From contig MU385715.1 of assembly GCA_022497155.1 (NCBI GenBank), positions 930,001-994,000 on the forward strand: a stretch of DNA of 64,000 bases. The letters run 5' to 3'. The stretch is from Whalleya microplaca. Lineage: Eukaryota; Ascomycota; Sordariomycetes; Xylariales; Xylariaceae. Below the pieces are notes generated by a model that saw nothing but the letters and a program-made list of their open reading frames with translations, was not told where the DNA came from and ran no database searches. Positions 47,474 through 58,719 of this stretch are shown piece after piece. The translations under genes were made by a program, and so were the position numbers. Every line of letters starts with the position of its first letter. The first letter of the stretch is position 1.

Positions 47474-48815
47474 ATGAGGCAATCTCATATCCTCACGGCC
47501 TTCGCCGTTGTCTTTGGCGCGGCTCTCGACGGGGTCTACGCGCGGGAAGCTCAGGGTGGTCGCCTGCAGGGTCTCTCGCAATCCAACGCCAACTCCAACT
47601 CCAGCGCCGCCGCCTCCGGAAACAAGCTTCAGCAACTACCCAACGCCGCCGCGGGGTCTGGAGCGGAGAACGCGCAGGTATCAAAGGGGGTCTCGAACGC
47701 CGCTGCCACCTCGGGCGGCCTGGTGGCACTCCCCGGCGCCCAGGTCACGACCGGCGCCTTGGTTGCTATCCCCGGCGAGGCGAAGACGAGTGCGGCTGCT
47801 GAAAATGGGGCAGTCGCTAGCAGCTCCAGTGCCGCGGTTGCTTCGGGCACGGCGAGTGAGGCTGTCGCTAGTGCGTCGAGTATTGCTGCTGTGGTGGTTG
47901 CGCCCTCGAGCGCGGCTGCGGTGGTGTCGTCGCAGGCAAGTTTTGAATCTCTCCCCGTCCCTCCCTGCCTCCTTACATGCCGGCCTACCTCATCTTCCCT
48001 TAACCGACCCACTTGACTAACCCTCACTGCAGGCCAACATCGCAGCGTCCTCGAGCGCCGCAACGACCTCCATCCAGGGGTTCAAGCAGATCCCAGCGGC
48101 TGCTACCACCGCCGCCGCCAACGCCACTACCGCCAGCGCCGCCACCACCGCGATCCAAGGCTTCCAGACCATCGTCACCGGCGCGGCAAACAGCATCGCC
48201 AACGCCTCGGCCCCCGCCGCGGCCGGGTTCTCGAAGATCGCAGGCGAGCTGCGGTCCTCGGCCGCGCTGCAGGCTCTGCCTACGGCTGCGGGGGAGCTGC
48301 GGTCTTCGGGCGTGCTGCAGGCACTGCCCACAACTGCGGGTGCCGAGGCGACGGGGACTACTGTGCAGGCTGTTCCCAGCTCGGGAGGTAATAGTGGGAC
48401 TGGCTCGGAGTCGTCCGGTGCTGGGTCCGGATCTTCCGAGTCTGGAGCTTCTGGTTCCGGGTCTGAATCTCAGAGTGGTTCTGGTTCCGAATCTAACTCA
48501 GGATCTGAGTCAGGATCAGGATCGAGATCAGGGCAAGTTGCAGGAGCCGCCTCCACTAGTAGTGGTGCTGTCGCCCTCCCCGCCGAGGCAACGGGGTCCC
48601 TGACCCAGCTGCCCGGCACGCAGGCGACGACGGGATCCCTCACGTCCATCTCCGGTGGCGTCGCGCAGGCTACCGCCGGCGCTAGCGCGTCGAACGGTAC
48701 GCTCTCTTCCTCCTCGCCGCCGATACAGCAGGCCGCGGCCGTGAAGGAGGAGGTTGGAGTCCTGGCTTTGGGATTGGGGGTGGTGGTGGGGTTCGTTGGG
48801 TTCCTTGTCTTGTAG
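47474..48815 (+). CDS. Secreted Ser/Ala-rich protein, likely GPI-anchored
   Basis: Two exons (47474-47935, 48033-48815) give 414 aa. The N-terminus MRQSHILTAFAVVFGAALDG is a signal peptide. The mature protein is dominated by Ala, Ser, Gly, Thr and Val, with repeated short motifs such as LVALPGAQVTTGALVAIPGE and SLTQLPGTQATTGSLTSI, paired AIQGFQTI / SIQGFKQI, and paired ELRSSAALQALPT / ELRSSGVLQALPT. A Ser/Gly/Glu tract spans about residues 285-335. The last 20 residues are hydrophobic after a Ser/Pro spacer, consistent with GPI attachment. The protein is probably a glycosylated cell-wall or plasma-membrane protein; no enzymatic domain is visible. The 97-nt intron has a GC donor (CAG, then GCAAGT) and a CTAAC branch site. 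Upstream in-frame ATG at 47453 only adds MYINTSI. Confidence 0.8.
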
Positions 48816-49836
48816 GGGGAGGATTGGATTTTGGAAAGGGGGATGGAAGGTTGGGTGGATTGGGGGCTGGATTTGATGCGTACTGAGGCCGGTTGGGCGG
48901 ATTTATGTATGCACGAGATGCTTTTCATGCAGCCGTTCTGCAGCGTATTGAGCAGACTGCAGTTCCAATATAAATAGCTCGGCAGCGTCCTGCTCAGGTA
49001 ATTGCTTGGCGGGATCTCTGATACTACCTAATGGACGAGAATAAGCACAAGCTGGTTGCGAGGTCTACTTGTTACTACCGGGCGGCGAGGAAAAAGGGGC
49101 TTTAGATTCGTTCGTCACATGCCAATAAAGCGATGATAGCTAGTCTATAATTGAAGTCCTTGTGTGTTAATAATGAGATAGGTTAGTAGACTTTGACTTG
49201 ATTCCATTATACCTTTCATTTGACAAGTCTTGAGTGATTATGTTCACTACTATCTCAATCGAAGCTATGGCAAATGGGCAAGGTCTTTATCTACATACCG
49301 CCTAGGTCGGTTATGTTGAAATACAAGGCCAATGAAAATAAAATTGACTTGAAGTTTAGCCATCTAGAGTAGCAGATGGCCTGCTGTATGTACACAATAT
49401 GTACGAGATGCCTTGTACTATACCAAGCTTCAACCCTCAAATCAACAAATAATTTCCTACAGCTTCTCTTCCTAGCTCAGTGGCCGTGGTAGTTTTCAAA
49501 ACTTCACGATTATATTGCGTGGTTGAGTTACTTAGTATTTCGGGTTGTACGACCGGAGTATTTTTCCAGGTGGCTTATTTACGAGTAAGGCTATTTATAT
49601 CGATGCAATTCATTTGTTCATGTAGGACAAGTATTATGTCTCACGGAACTTCAGCCCCTTATTGACAACCCCCAACGACTAGACAGTGAGATTTGCTGAC
49701 TTGTAAGAAAACCTCCAAGTTGTCAATATCTCGAACCCACCTAACATTATGGTTTCTATCACCTGGGTCTCTTGGCTTATGCCTGGACCTTCACCTTTTG
49801 TTTTCCCCCAGCTAAACTCGGACAATTTTTTTCGCC
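48816..49836. other. Intergenic region, AT-rich
   Basis: No gene was recognised. It holds the 3' end of the GPI-protein gene and the upstream sequence of the next membrane-protein gene. Confidence 0.5.
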
Positions 49837-51771
49837 ATGAACGGCATGATTCGTTATCTTGACACTGCAAATGATGTTTCCGGCTCTGCAACTTGGATAC
49901 CGCCACATGCTGGGGAGCTATCTATTTTTCAGGGTACACTTCTCAAAGTCTCTATGTTCTTTGCTCAACCGAGTGACAATTCTCTCGTGGATCAACTAGG
50001 TCCCATAATTCTTATAGGCGATGCCTGCAAGACTTCAACTGGTCAGATGGATTGTCCACGAGTTTGTGCGGATCCGTCGGTTGTCTTCAGCTCCTGGCAA
50101 ATTCAATGGAATTGTTTGACTCTTGCAGCACTTGCGCTTGCCATCCCGGAATTTCCAGTCGATGATTCAACAGCCGCCATTGTCGATAGTGCTATAAGCC
50201 ATTTCGAGCTTGGAAATATTGAGGATTTCGACGCCTGGGGCGTTCTCAACGCCACGTACAGTTGTGTTACTGCGAGCTGCGAGGACAGGAGTACGAACAA
50301 TTGTCCTGTATACAAGCCAGAGAATTTCTCTATATATTCACCATCGGCGTTAGGCGACATGTACCACATCCTTAGCACAGTGTGCTACGATGAACTTGAC
50401 GACGAACCCAATGTCGACATCGCAGGCCCTGGGGTGAGTACCAAGTCTTGCGGCTATTATCCCTGTCACCCCCTTTTCTCGTACTCGCTTTTCGTGGCTA
50501 GCATGTAGCTTATAACGCTGCCTTAGGTCACGATAGCTTATGGTATCCAAATTAGCATTGCTCTTTATGCTTGGGCCTTAATACGTTTAGTTACTGTCAA
50601 AGACACACTGAACTGGGTTATGATACCATTTCTCCGCTTCCGTGGAATCACCACCTTGTTTACTACTCGACATCCTCGTCTCCACGCGTTCCTTGCACGT
50701 ACCGAAAATTGGAATTCCACGCATGCCTTAAGCACCTTGCTAGCCGAGTTTCAAGAAGCACAATGCTTCTTCGTCATGGCCATCCAGATTGCTCTTCTAT
50801 ACGGGAACTCGCAGTCCGCCGATTACGTCGAAGCAGATAACATGTATGGCCTTTTGAAATACCTACATACAGCTGTAACATTGGTATTTTATGATGTAAT
50901 GCCTCTCATACTTACGCAAATCTCTCTGAGTCGGGCCCAGCTCAATACTATATATTCCCTTACTCTCTGCACGGCCGCCTTCACTTTGGGGGGTATAACA
51001 CTCTACACCGCAGTCCCTGCCACTGATATATTCTTGGGAAAGCTCTCTGGCCAATCTGCGATAGCTCAATGTGGTGGGACCCCTTCTCTGGCGACGTTAT
51101 GTTTTGCAAACCCCCTGGAATTATACGACCGAGCAATATCATTTGTCGGACTTTTTAAAAAAGTGCTCTTCTTAATTCCGATACTTGTCATCCTTTGGTG
51201 GGACAAGCTTTGGAACTACATGGTTGGGACTGATTGGTTCTAGGAACGTTTTGAACGCGTGCCTGACAAGACCCGGAAAGTACTGATGCTGATATCATCA
51301 TGTTTTGCTTTCATTTTTACAATGACCTTGGCTCTAACAGAGCCGCTCCTTGCGTTTATGTGTCTAGCTTACTTTCAAACGTTTTATATGGAGGGTGACT
51401 TAGGATCGGGATCCAACTGGAACACAGGACAAGTCATTTCAATGCTCGTTTGGTCGCCAGTCATATCAAAATATGCCTACACCACCTTAGGTGAGCTACC
51501 ACATAACCCTGAGATATTGCTGTCAAGTGGAGGATCAGAGGACTGATGATTGAGTCTTCTTATAGCTGGCGTTGAGAGGAGCTTTCGAACCAGACTGTCC
51601 AAGTCATTCAAGGTTGTGAAAAAATCAGGCAAAGATCACCGTTTGCAGGACGCCCAAGCAAGAGGAATGCCAGAGATCGAAAGACGAAAACCACAGGGAG
51701 AGGAGCATACACCATCCTTCACGCAAGATCAAGCAGAACAACTACAGATCTATAGACATCTCACTATATGA
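49837..51771 (+). CDS. Polytopic membrane protein of unknown function, interrupted by one in-frame TAG
   Basis: Exons 49837-50433, 50527-51490 and 51566-51771 are in phase and would give 588 codons if the TAG at 51241-51243 is ignored. The N-terminal 195 residues contain many Cys and potential N-glycosylation sites (LNATYSC, ENFSIYS), suggesting an extracellular domain, although no clear signal peptide is seen with this start. About seven hydrophobic segments follow: VTIAYGIQISIALYAWALI, FFVMAIQIALLYG, LHTAVTLVFYDVMPLI, a segment around TLGGITLY, VLFLIPILVILWWDKLW, LISSCFAFIFTMTLAL and AFMCLAYFQTFY. The cytoplasmic tail is charged. The stop falls in the loop after WWDKLWNYM, and similarity to known architecture continues past it (ERFERVPDKTRKV). 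It resembles fungal hypothetical membrane proteins with no assigned role. It may be a recent pseudogene; see findings. Confidence 0.6.
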
Positions 51772-52476
51772 AAGAGAACACTATGCCATCGAAGCCGAAT
51801 ATCGGAAGGTTCTGAAAACTACAAGGTCAAATTGGGGAATGGACGATCTTGAGAAAACCGTCTCTTCGCTACTAGTCCCAGAACCAATGTATGACAATAA
51901 GCTGGGTGGTTAGAGAGAACTGCACACATGTTAACCACAAGTTCACGATCTATAAGGCCCTAGCAATCGATGGCAATGACGAGACCAGGCACAGTTGCAA
52001 CTAGTCAAAGGCTGCTTCAGCTCTAGAGGAGATTTGTCTATATACGGCGTGTTTACACAAGGAGTGTAGGAAATCTAGACTTTGGTCAAAGTGGCATGGT
52101 TCTTAGCGAGGGGGAGATTTGTTAGTCTTGGCTTGTCACTATAGGTATTCACTTTTATAACTCTACGGTATATTTCATTGGCGAAAAGCGTATTCCCATT
52201 ACATGTAGCAACGAGTTGGAGTTCTCCAGCATTGACGTATGTGTTGCGAGATCTAAATCTACTGAAGATATATGTACCTGAATAGATTTCGCCTGAGCTG
52301 CTTGCAAGGTGAAGAGAGTCTACCCTGTACCACCAAAAAAAGGAGACAGCGATAAGATAAGAAATTATCAGCACCAAAACTTTCCAAGCTCAAGCTCAAG
52401 CTCCTCTCCCCAAGATTTCACGTACCTCAGCATGTCGACCAATTTCACCACGCCTTGCTAAGTGGCGAACACCTTA
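51772..52476. other. Intergenic region upstream of QRI7
   Basis: No gene was recognised. It holds the 3' end of the membrane-protein gene and the QRI7 promoter. CAAGCTCAAGCTCAAGCTC short tandem copies lie near 52387. Confidence 0.45.
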
Positions 52477-54099
52477 ATGAGTGCATCATGCTGCCTCATG
52501 CCGCGACCATGCGTCCTGGCACATAGTCTTCTCCGACCCCTGCTCCTCCTCCCACGCAGGCGCTTCAGACCGCCGCCGTCGCAGTCCCGCCGCCACCTCC
52601 TCACCCTCGCCATCGAGTCCTCCTGCGACGACACCTGCGTCGCGGTGCTGGAGAAGACCCCCTCGGGCGCCGCGCACCTGCACTTCAACCGCAAGGTCAC
52701 CTCCGACCACCGCGACACCGGCGGCGTGCATCCTCTCTCCGCCGTCATCTCGCACACGGAGCACCTGGCGCCGCTGGTGCGGGAGGCTTTGCGCGCGCTC
52801 CCCGCGGTCCCTTCTTTTGCTTCTTCTAGCTCTGGTTCTCCTGATCCGGAGGAGAAGAAGAGAAATGGGGTTGCGAGTAGGAGTCAGAGTGAGAGGGACA
52901 GAGACAGGAGCAGGCGAGATGATGTGCTCTGGGTTGACGGGCAGCCCCGCGTGAAGCCTGACTTTGTGGCTGTTACCCGCGGCCCTGGCATGGCGTCGAA
53001 CTTGGCGGCGGGACTGAACCTTGCGAAGGGACTGGCTGTGGCGTGGGACGTCCCGCTGCTCGGCGTGCATCACATGCAAGCGCATGCGCTGACGCCGCGG
53101 CTGGTGAGTGCGCTGAAGAAGGGTGAACGGGAGAGAGGGCGGGAATCGCAGCACGAGCAAATCTCAGACCCAAGGAAGGAGAAAAGGGGGGATGAGGTGG
53201 AGGAGCCGCATCCTCAGTTCCCCTTCCTCTCCCTCCTCGTCTCGGGCGGGCACACGCTACTCGTGCACTCGCGCGGCCTCAACGACCACGAGATCCTCGC
53301 GGAGGCCATGAACATCGCCATCGGGGACATGATCGACAAGTGCGCGCGGCTGATCGTGCCCGAGACCGAGATCTTCGCGGGCAAGAGCACGATGTACGGG
53401 CCGCTGCTGGAGAAATTCGCCTTCCCCGACAACGACGAGCATAACAACTCCACAACCGCAGAAGAGTACGACTACGCGTACACGCCCCCGCCGAACCGCC
53501 TCGCCGAGATCCAACCCTTCGACTCCGGGCTAGGCTGGACGCTGACGCCGCCGCTCTCGGCGACCACGGCCCTCGCCTTCGACTTCTCGGGCTTCAACAG
53601 CCAGGTGCAGAACGTGTTCCTGCGGCGGCCCGCCGACAGCCCCTCCGCCCCCATCTCCGAGCGACGCATCCTCGCGCGCCACGCCATGCGCATGGCCTTC
53701 GAGCACCTGGGCTCGCGCCTGCTGCTGGCACTGCAGCAGGACCGCCACCGCGCCGTGCGCACGGTCGTCGTCGCCGGCGGTGTCGCCAGCAACCGCTTCC
53801 TGCTGCACGTGCTGCGCGCGATGCTGGACGCGCGCGGGTTCGCGCACGTCGAGCTAAGGTGTCCGCCGCTGGCGCTGTGCACGGACAACGCGGCCATGAT
53901 CGCGTGGACGGGGTTCGAGATGTACGAGGCGGGCTGGCGGAGCGAGCTGGGCGTCCTGCCGATCCGCAAGTGGCCGCTTGATCCGCGGGTCGAGGGGGGT
54001 GGGGTGCTGGGGGCTTGGGGGTGGAGGAATGTTGAGGGGATAGGGAAGGGGGAGGGGGAGGAAGGGAGGAATGGTGGTGATACCCAGAGATTCGATTAG
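52477..54099 (+). CDS. QRI7: Mitochondrial tRNA N6-adenosine threonylcarbamoyltransferase (Qri7/OSGEPL1)
   Basis: A single exon of 540 aa. The start MSASCCLMPRPCVLAHSLLR is Arg/Leu-rich with no acids, like a mitochondrial presequence. The Kae1/TsaD/Qri7 fold follows: LTLAIESSCDDTCVAVLE, DTGGVHPLSAVISHTEHLAP, VTRGPGMASNLAAGLNLAKG, the metal-binding LLGVHHMQAHAL (His near 199 and 203), FPFLSLLVSGGHTLLVHS, IGDMIDKCARLI, VVAGGVASNRFLLHVL and the C-terminal CTDNAAMIAWTG. It transfers threonylcarbamoyl from TC-AMP to A37 of ANN-decoding tRNAs in mitochondria. Compared with the bacterial enzyme, it carries insertions around residues 110-150 and 220-250, and a Gly-rich tail. The gene is convergent with PRE2, 418 bases away. 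Confidence 0.94.
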   Translation: MSASCCLMPRPCVLAHSLLRPLLLLPRRRFRPPPSQSRRHLLTLAIESSCDDTCVAVLEKTPSGAAHLHFNRKVTSDHRDTGGVHPLSAVISHTEHLAPLVREALRALPAVPSFASSSSGSPDPEEKKRNGVASRSQSERDRDRSRRDDVLWVDGQPRVKPDFVAVTRGPGMASNLAAGLNLAKGLAVAWDVPLLGVHHMQAHALTPRLVSALKKGERERGRESQHEQISDPRKEKRGDEVEEPHPQFPFLSLLVSGGHTLLVHSRGLNDHEILAEAMNIAIGDMIDKCARLIVPETEIFAGKSTMYGPLLEKFAFPDNDEHNNSTTAEEYDYAYTPPPNRLAEIQPFDSGLGWTLTPPLSATTALAFDFSGFNSQVQNVFLRRPADSPSAPISERRILARHAMRMAFEHLGSRLLLALQQDRHRAVRTVVVAGGVASNRFLLHVLRAMLDARGFAHVELRCPPLALCTDNAAMIAWTGFEMYEAGWRSELGVLPIRKWPLDPRVEGGGVLGAWGWRNVEGIGKGEGEEGRNGGDTQRFD

Positions 54100-54517
54100 T
54101 TGGGGGATATCTGTTGGTGTATATACGTATGGCATGTATGTGTGTACGATTAGTGTAGGCACTTACGGTTTATAGCATGCACGATCGGAGTCTCATGGAT
54201 TGATTCATTGAACGGGCTGAAAAAGGGCAGTGGCATGCAAACTGGTAGAAAAAATCTCGACGCCTTAGTTGTACATTTACACAGGGGATCTATCCTCGTT
54301 GATCCTCCAGGCCCACGATGCAAATATGCCTGGTGTCATAACTATCGTGACAGCCCGGCATGTTCTGCTCTCTGCTCCTGCTGACACCCTAATCGTCCCC
54401 TCCACTCCCTTAATGCCCATTGTGCAACCCACCGAGGTGCGAATTCGTTTCTTCCCTTGCCTTGCCTTGCCTTCCCATCCCATCCCATCAAGCCATCTCT
54501 CCCACTCAGATGACCGC
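54100..54517. other. Convergent 3' regions of QRI7 and PRE2
   Basis: No gene was recognised. It contains CCTTG and CCCAT short tandem repeats near 54450-54490. Confidence 0.5.
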
Positions 54518-55520
54518 TTAATCCAGCGAGCTGGTGACGTTGGTGAACTCGCCCTTCTCCAGCTTCGTCTTCCAGAATATCGGGTTCGTGTCGCTGAAGC
54601 CGTGCTTGACCCAGCCCTCCTCCTTGACATGATACAGGTTGATGTAACCACCCGAGTACGCATCACGGTGGGTGGCCGCCAGGATACTTCTCCGGCCGAG
54701 CTCGAGGGCGTCCTCCTCCGAGAGCTCGTACTTGTACTCGGCGTCGAGCACACCGTAGGCAAACGTCTGGCCCGAACCGACACAGAACAGGTTGCCGGCG
54801 AGGCGGGTGCCGTCGGAGTCGATGTAGTACAGGGCGGGCCCCTCCTCCTTGGTGACGCCGGCGCACATGGTGCCCATGGATAGGCCCATGCCCTTGTACT
54901 GGTAGACGAGGTTGGCGAGGATCTTGGAGGCGGCGGCGACGCTGATGCGGCGCTTGTGGCGCAGCTCGTGCAGGCGGCACTGCATGCCGAGCCAGGCGAG
55001 CCAGTACTGGCAGTCGGCGGCGCCGCCGGCCATGGTGCCGAGCAGGCAGTTGTTGATCTCGATGACCTTCTTGACGGTCTGCGAGGCGATCCAGTTGCCG
55101 GCCGTCGCGCGCGAGTCCGTCGCCACGATGATGCCGCCCTGGAAGCGGAAGGCCAGCGTCGTCGTGCCGTGCGCGATCTTGATCGGGCAGTGCGGGTTCG
55201 CGCGGTCGTCTGTCGCGGCACGGAGCCAGGCCGAGGGCTGCGATGGGAGGTTAGCTTGAACTTGGATCTGACTGACTGACTGACAGCGTTTGTGATAGAG
55301 GGGACAGACGGCGAGAGGGAGGGGGGCCAGGGGTGCAATCGGGTGACTATTTAGTAAACTAGAAATGAAGCTAGAGAGTACACACCTGTGCTACGGGAGG
55401 CATGGCGAACTTGAGGGATAAGCTGGGGGTCATGTCGTTGTGAAGGTCATCTTGCTGGTCCTCTGCCGGCGTCTCGAGGTGGGCAGCCGGACGGCTGTAC
55501 TGGGCGACGAGGGTATCCAT
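54518..55520 (-). CDS. PRE2: 20S proteasome subunit beta type-5 (chymotrypsin-like)
   Basis: Two exons (55520-55386, 55237-54518) give 284 aa. The propeptide of 69 residues ends IAHG before the mature sequence [11 protein letters not shown]; the catalytic nucleophile is Thr70 (Thr1 of the mature subunit). Mature Asp17 (residue 86, in VATDSRAT), Lys33 (residue 102, in [10 protein letters not shown]) and Met45 (residue 114, in [13 protein letters not shown]) are all present, as expected for active beta5. The region [20 protein letters not shown] and the [15 protein letters not shown] block are typical. This subunit provides the chymotrypsin-like activity of the 26S proteasome. The intron is GT-AG with a CTAAC branch site. 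It is essential in yeast, and nothing suggests that this copy is damaged. Confidence 0.96.
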
Positions 55521-56077
55521 CTCGAGAATGCTGGGGATGTAATGGCGGAGGACAGGTCCTGGTACTCAGAATGAACGTGAGAAATAATTAGATGTAGTCG
55601 ATGTGGTGGTGGTACAGAGTATGTATGTAACTTCAAGGCTTTGATGGGAAGCTCAAGGCAGCTGGTCTCACGCGTCGTCAGGTCCCCCCAGAGCGAGCTT
55701 GGACCTACTTGCTGGAGCTTTGACGTGTGACGTGTGGCTTGCGGCGTGTGGCTTGTGGCGTGTGGCTGGCTGCCTCGATTATGTAACCTTTGGCATCTGG
55801 ATTATTAATGATAGACAGTGTAGGGGTGGCCTGTGCCCTCAGCATATGAGGAACCTGTTACCTTAGGTAGTCACAGGTAGTTCACTACACCATCATTAAT
55901 ATAACAGCTTTTGGCCATCATACTTTAGCCCTGACCTCCCTCCTAAGACAACTATAACAGGCAGACAGGGGAACCTGTATGTACAGAGAGTGCCGTGAAA
56001 GTCACGTGGCTTGTAATTGGATGCAACCTACCTGAGGTACCATCCCCTAACTTGCGGGATGAATTGAGTAGTTATAG
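55521..56077. other. Intergenic region between PRE2 and the HET gene
   Basis: The PRE2 promoter and the 3' end of the HET-domain gene. GTGTGGCTTG-type repeats lie at 55725-55770. No proteasome-associated control element (GGTGGCAAA) was noticed, though such elements are described mainly in yeasts. Confidence 0.5.
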
Positions 56078-58351
56078 TCAAACTATAATCAACGTTGCAC
56101 GCTGCCAAGAGACAAACGTGCCTGTAGTGCCCAGATGTGGCGTGTACTTCACAAGCCCAACACGCCTGTACGTTTTGTCCTGGCTGTCAACGACGCCGCC
56201 TTCAAGCTCCTCCAACGCCAAGAAGGTCGAAGTATCACCCAGGTTCATCACATGCAGCAGCCAGCAATCTAACGACCGCTTGAGCTCGAGATCGACCTCG
56301 TCCAGATAATACACCACGAGGGGAGCATCATCAGGGTCTTCTTCATCTTCCGAGTGCTCTGAACTCTTCGATTAGTCCTACAGCCCCATATTGACTCATC
56401 TAAGAGAAACCATCATAGTCTTGCATGACGACTTTCCTGATCGTTCCTTCAATACTAAGCTTACCACTGCGAACTTGGCCAAACATGCCAGGGTAAACTT
56501 CATCCATGTCCGCTTCGAGCAACTTGATCGTTGAATCTGCGTGTCTGGATGCAATGTCGAATTCCGTTCTGCCGCCCGCAGACACCCAACTCCACGTAGG
56601 CCCTTCACCATTTCGCGGATGTGGATCTTTTTGACGCCAACAGAGTCCCCTTGGCAAATCTTCCTTCCATAATCCGGCTATGTACGTGACTCCAAGTGCT
56701 GTTGCGAGCCGCGCAGCTATCCCAGCGAGCGCCGGTAGACGGTCCTGCTCGAAGGTAAGCTTCTTCGATGAGTAGTCCCCTACGACGGTGTACCAAACAT
56801 CCAATTCTTCGGAGTTTTGCAGCTCCCTTCCTGCAGGTCGTTCTTTGTCTACCAAGCTCCGCATGGTACCGATCCACTGCTGCTTTTTGCTAAGGTATCC
56901 TTTTGGTGAGAGCCTCGAACCGCCGAAATTGTAGGATTGCCAGACAGTTTCCGTCTCGGCCCTAGAGCCGCACTCCCATATCATGCCACAGGGCGTATGG
57001 TGAAGAGTTGCCGGAGACACTAGTCGCTCCTGGAAAGCCCAGCCTCGTTTAGATAACGATCTGCCTTCGGTACTCATACTCGAGTACACCGGGTTAATGA
57101 AATATATATTCTGCTTCGCTTCCAGAGACAGCGCTGTTCCAACCCGCAGGCAGACGTCGCTAAGTTTCTTAGGCTTCAGCCCCGAAGTACAGTCTTCACC
57201 ATGAAGAGCTGAGACGTTGAGAATACCACCCTGGTAGATGGTTGTCATCGCAGCTGCCTGTTCCGCCCAGTCCTTACCACCATCTCCATCCTGTATTATG
57301 CACAGAGCGTCAATCCAGAGAAAGCGAATGCCGACCGCCTTTACGAAGCATATTGCGTCCCTGAGGGTCTCTGGGAATGCTCCCAGTGGAATACCGCTAC
57401 GGTGGTCTTGGAAATTGGCCGATGTCGTCTCCAACCGGGACCCCGACGATCCCCAGCAGTAACTCAAGGTTGCATACTCCCCAGTCTCGCTGCCGGTAGA
57501 AACGTACAATGAGACCATATCGCCTTGAAGATCGAGGATTCGTTTTGGAAGCCGGCTTTCGGCTCGGACGGCAGCACAATCCGGGTGATTATGACGGCAA
57601 TCAAAAAGCCAAGCTCTTGCACGGTTGATAGCATCCTCCGATAGAGGATAGTCGTCCGGCACAGCCACTACCGCACTATTGAAAAGTTTGACATTCTTTT
57701 CGGCTCTATTAAGAACGGTTGACGACTTGCCCACCGTATTCACTACTGACTTGGCCCTGGTGCCGGCCCAGATGTGTCGGAAGGATCTGAGATCCACCGA
57801 ACCTCCCATCCCACAGGGCCGGAGTTTTGCGAGGTAAGATCTTGTTGTACTGAAACCGAATTGTGCTAACCCGCCTTCATGGAGAAACAGAACCCACGCA
57901 TCTATATCGCGAACAACAAACTGGACTTTGCACAGTAACGGAGGATCCGCTATTGCACACATATTTCGAAGCTTGGAGGCAAGGAAGGCACACAAGCTGC
58001 AAGAAGCTGCTGATTCATCTAGAGTCTCCGACTGTTCCATGGCGTTTGGGGGGATTCCTTCTGCTTGGCCGCCGGAGAACAAACTAGCAACTAAGCTCGA
58101 GCAGTTCGCACAAAGGGATGTTTCTATTATCAGCCTTGATCCAGGCTCTGGAATGTAGTTGTCGAAAATGGTAGGGCTTTTTCGGTTGGAGGGAGAGACG
58201 ACCCGAGCTGAAGAGCTACAGATTCACTACTCTCTATGAAAACGGATGTGTCCTCAGCCAGAGACATCCCGCCTGACGGGACACTGGCTGTAGAACCGCC
58301 ATCACCGCCGACCGTTTCTGGTGCGGATTGGGACGTTGTAAGCTCACCCAT
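56078..58351 (-). CDS. HET-domain protein (heterokaryon incompatibility family)
   Basis: Best model: exons 58351-58231, 58147-56411 and 56358-56078, in phase, 712 aa. The HET domain lies in the centre: EYATLSYCWGS, LRDAICFVKAVGIRFLWIDA followed by LCIIQDGD, AAMTTIYQGGILNVSAL, and later KRGWAFQERLVSPATLH and GMIWECG. The second exon starts with a Cys pair and LCANCSSLVASLFSG, a frequent N-terminal feature. The last exon supplies the usual beta-rich ending (YYLDEVDLELKRSLDCWLLH, RRVGLVKYTPH). That exon is reached through a 52-nt intron with a GTTTCT donor; without it the protein would stop early at 56400. HET proteins can trigger cell death on recognition of non-self partners during hyphal fusion; most members, including this one, have no proven role. 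The domain call is firm; the first exon is tentative. Confidence 0.82.
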
Positions 58352-58402
58352 GGCTGGTGATACTGGTTGAAGCAACAAGACAACGTGCAGGGTTGTGGAT
58401 CA

Positions 58403-58403
<1 letters not shown>

Positions 58404-58433
<30 letters not shown>
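58404..58433. repeat. Five tandem copies of CAGGCT
   Basis: Five perfect hexamer copies lie just upstream of the modelled HET start. On the minus strand they would read as a Glu-Pro repeat, so part of an unmodelled upstream HET exon cannot be excluded. Confidence 0.85.
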
Positions 58434-58435
<2 letters not shown>

Positions 58436-58719
58436 TCAGCCTGAATGCCAAGTCGCTGGCCATTGGTTACATGCGAAAGAAATATGGCCCCTGCATTTGG
58501 TCTAAATCCTCTGTACATACACACAAAAGAGTGTCTTTAAACAAAACGACAACAGATATACTTTAACTCATGCTACAGTTATTATTTATTTGACTTCCAC
58601 TTAACTTCTTATGATATCAGCTTTCTGTGTGGGCCATCCGAGTAATTTTATTGCTTACTTTTACTACTTCATGTAGTAGGTATGTACTGTCGAATAGGTA
58701 TGTCTTTTGTAGCTTATCA

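Noticed and set aside
51223..51243. 21-nt intron that would remove the TAG in the membrane-protein gene
   Set aside because: It is far below the usual minimum size for spliceosomal introns in filamentous fungi.
54277..55338. 353-codon open frame antisense-phase to PRE2
   Set aside because: It overlaps PRE2 on the same strand in another frame, is extremely Ser/Arg/Pro-rich, and is explained by the GC-rich codon usage of PRE2.
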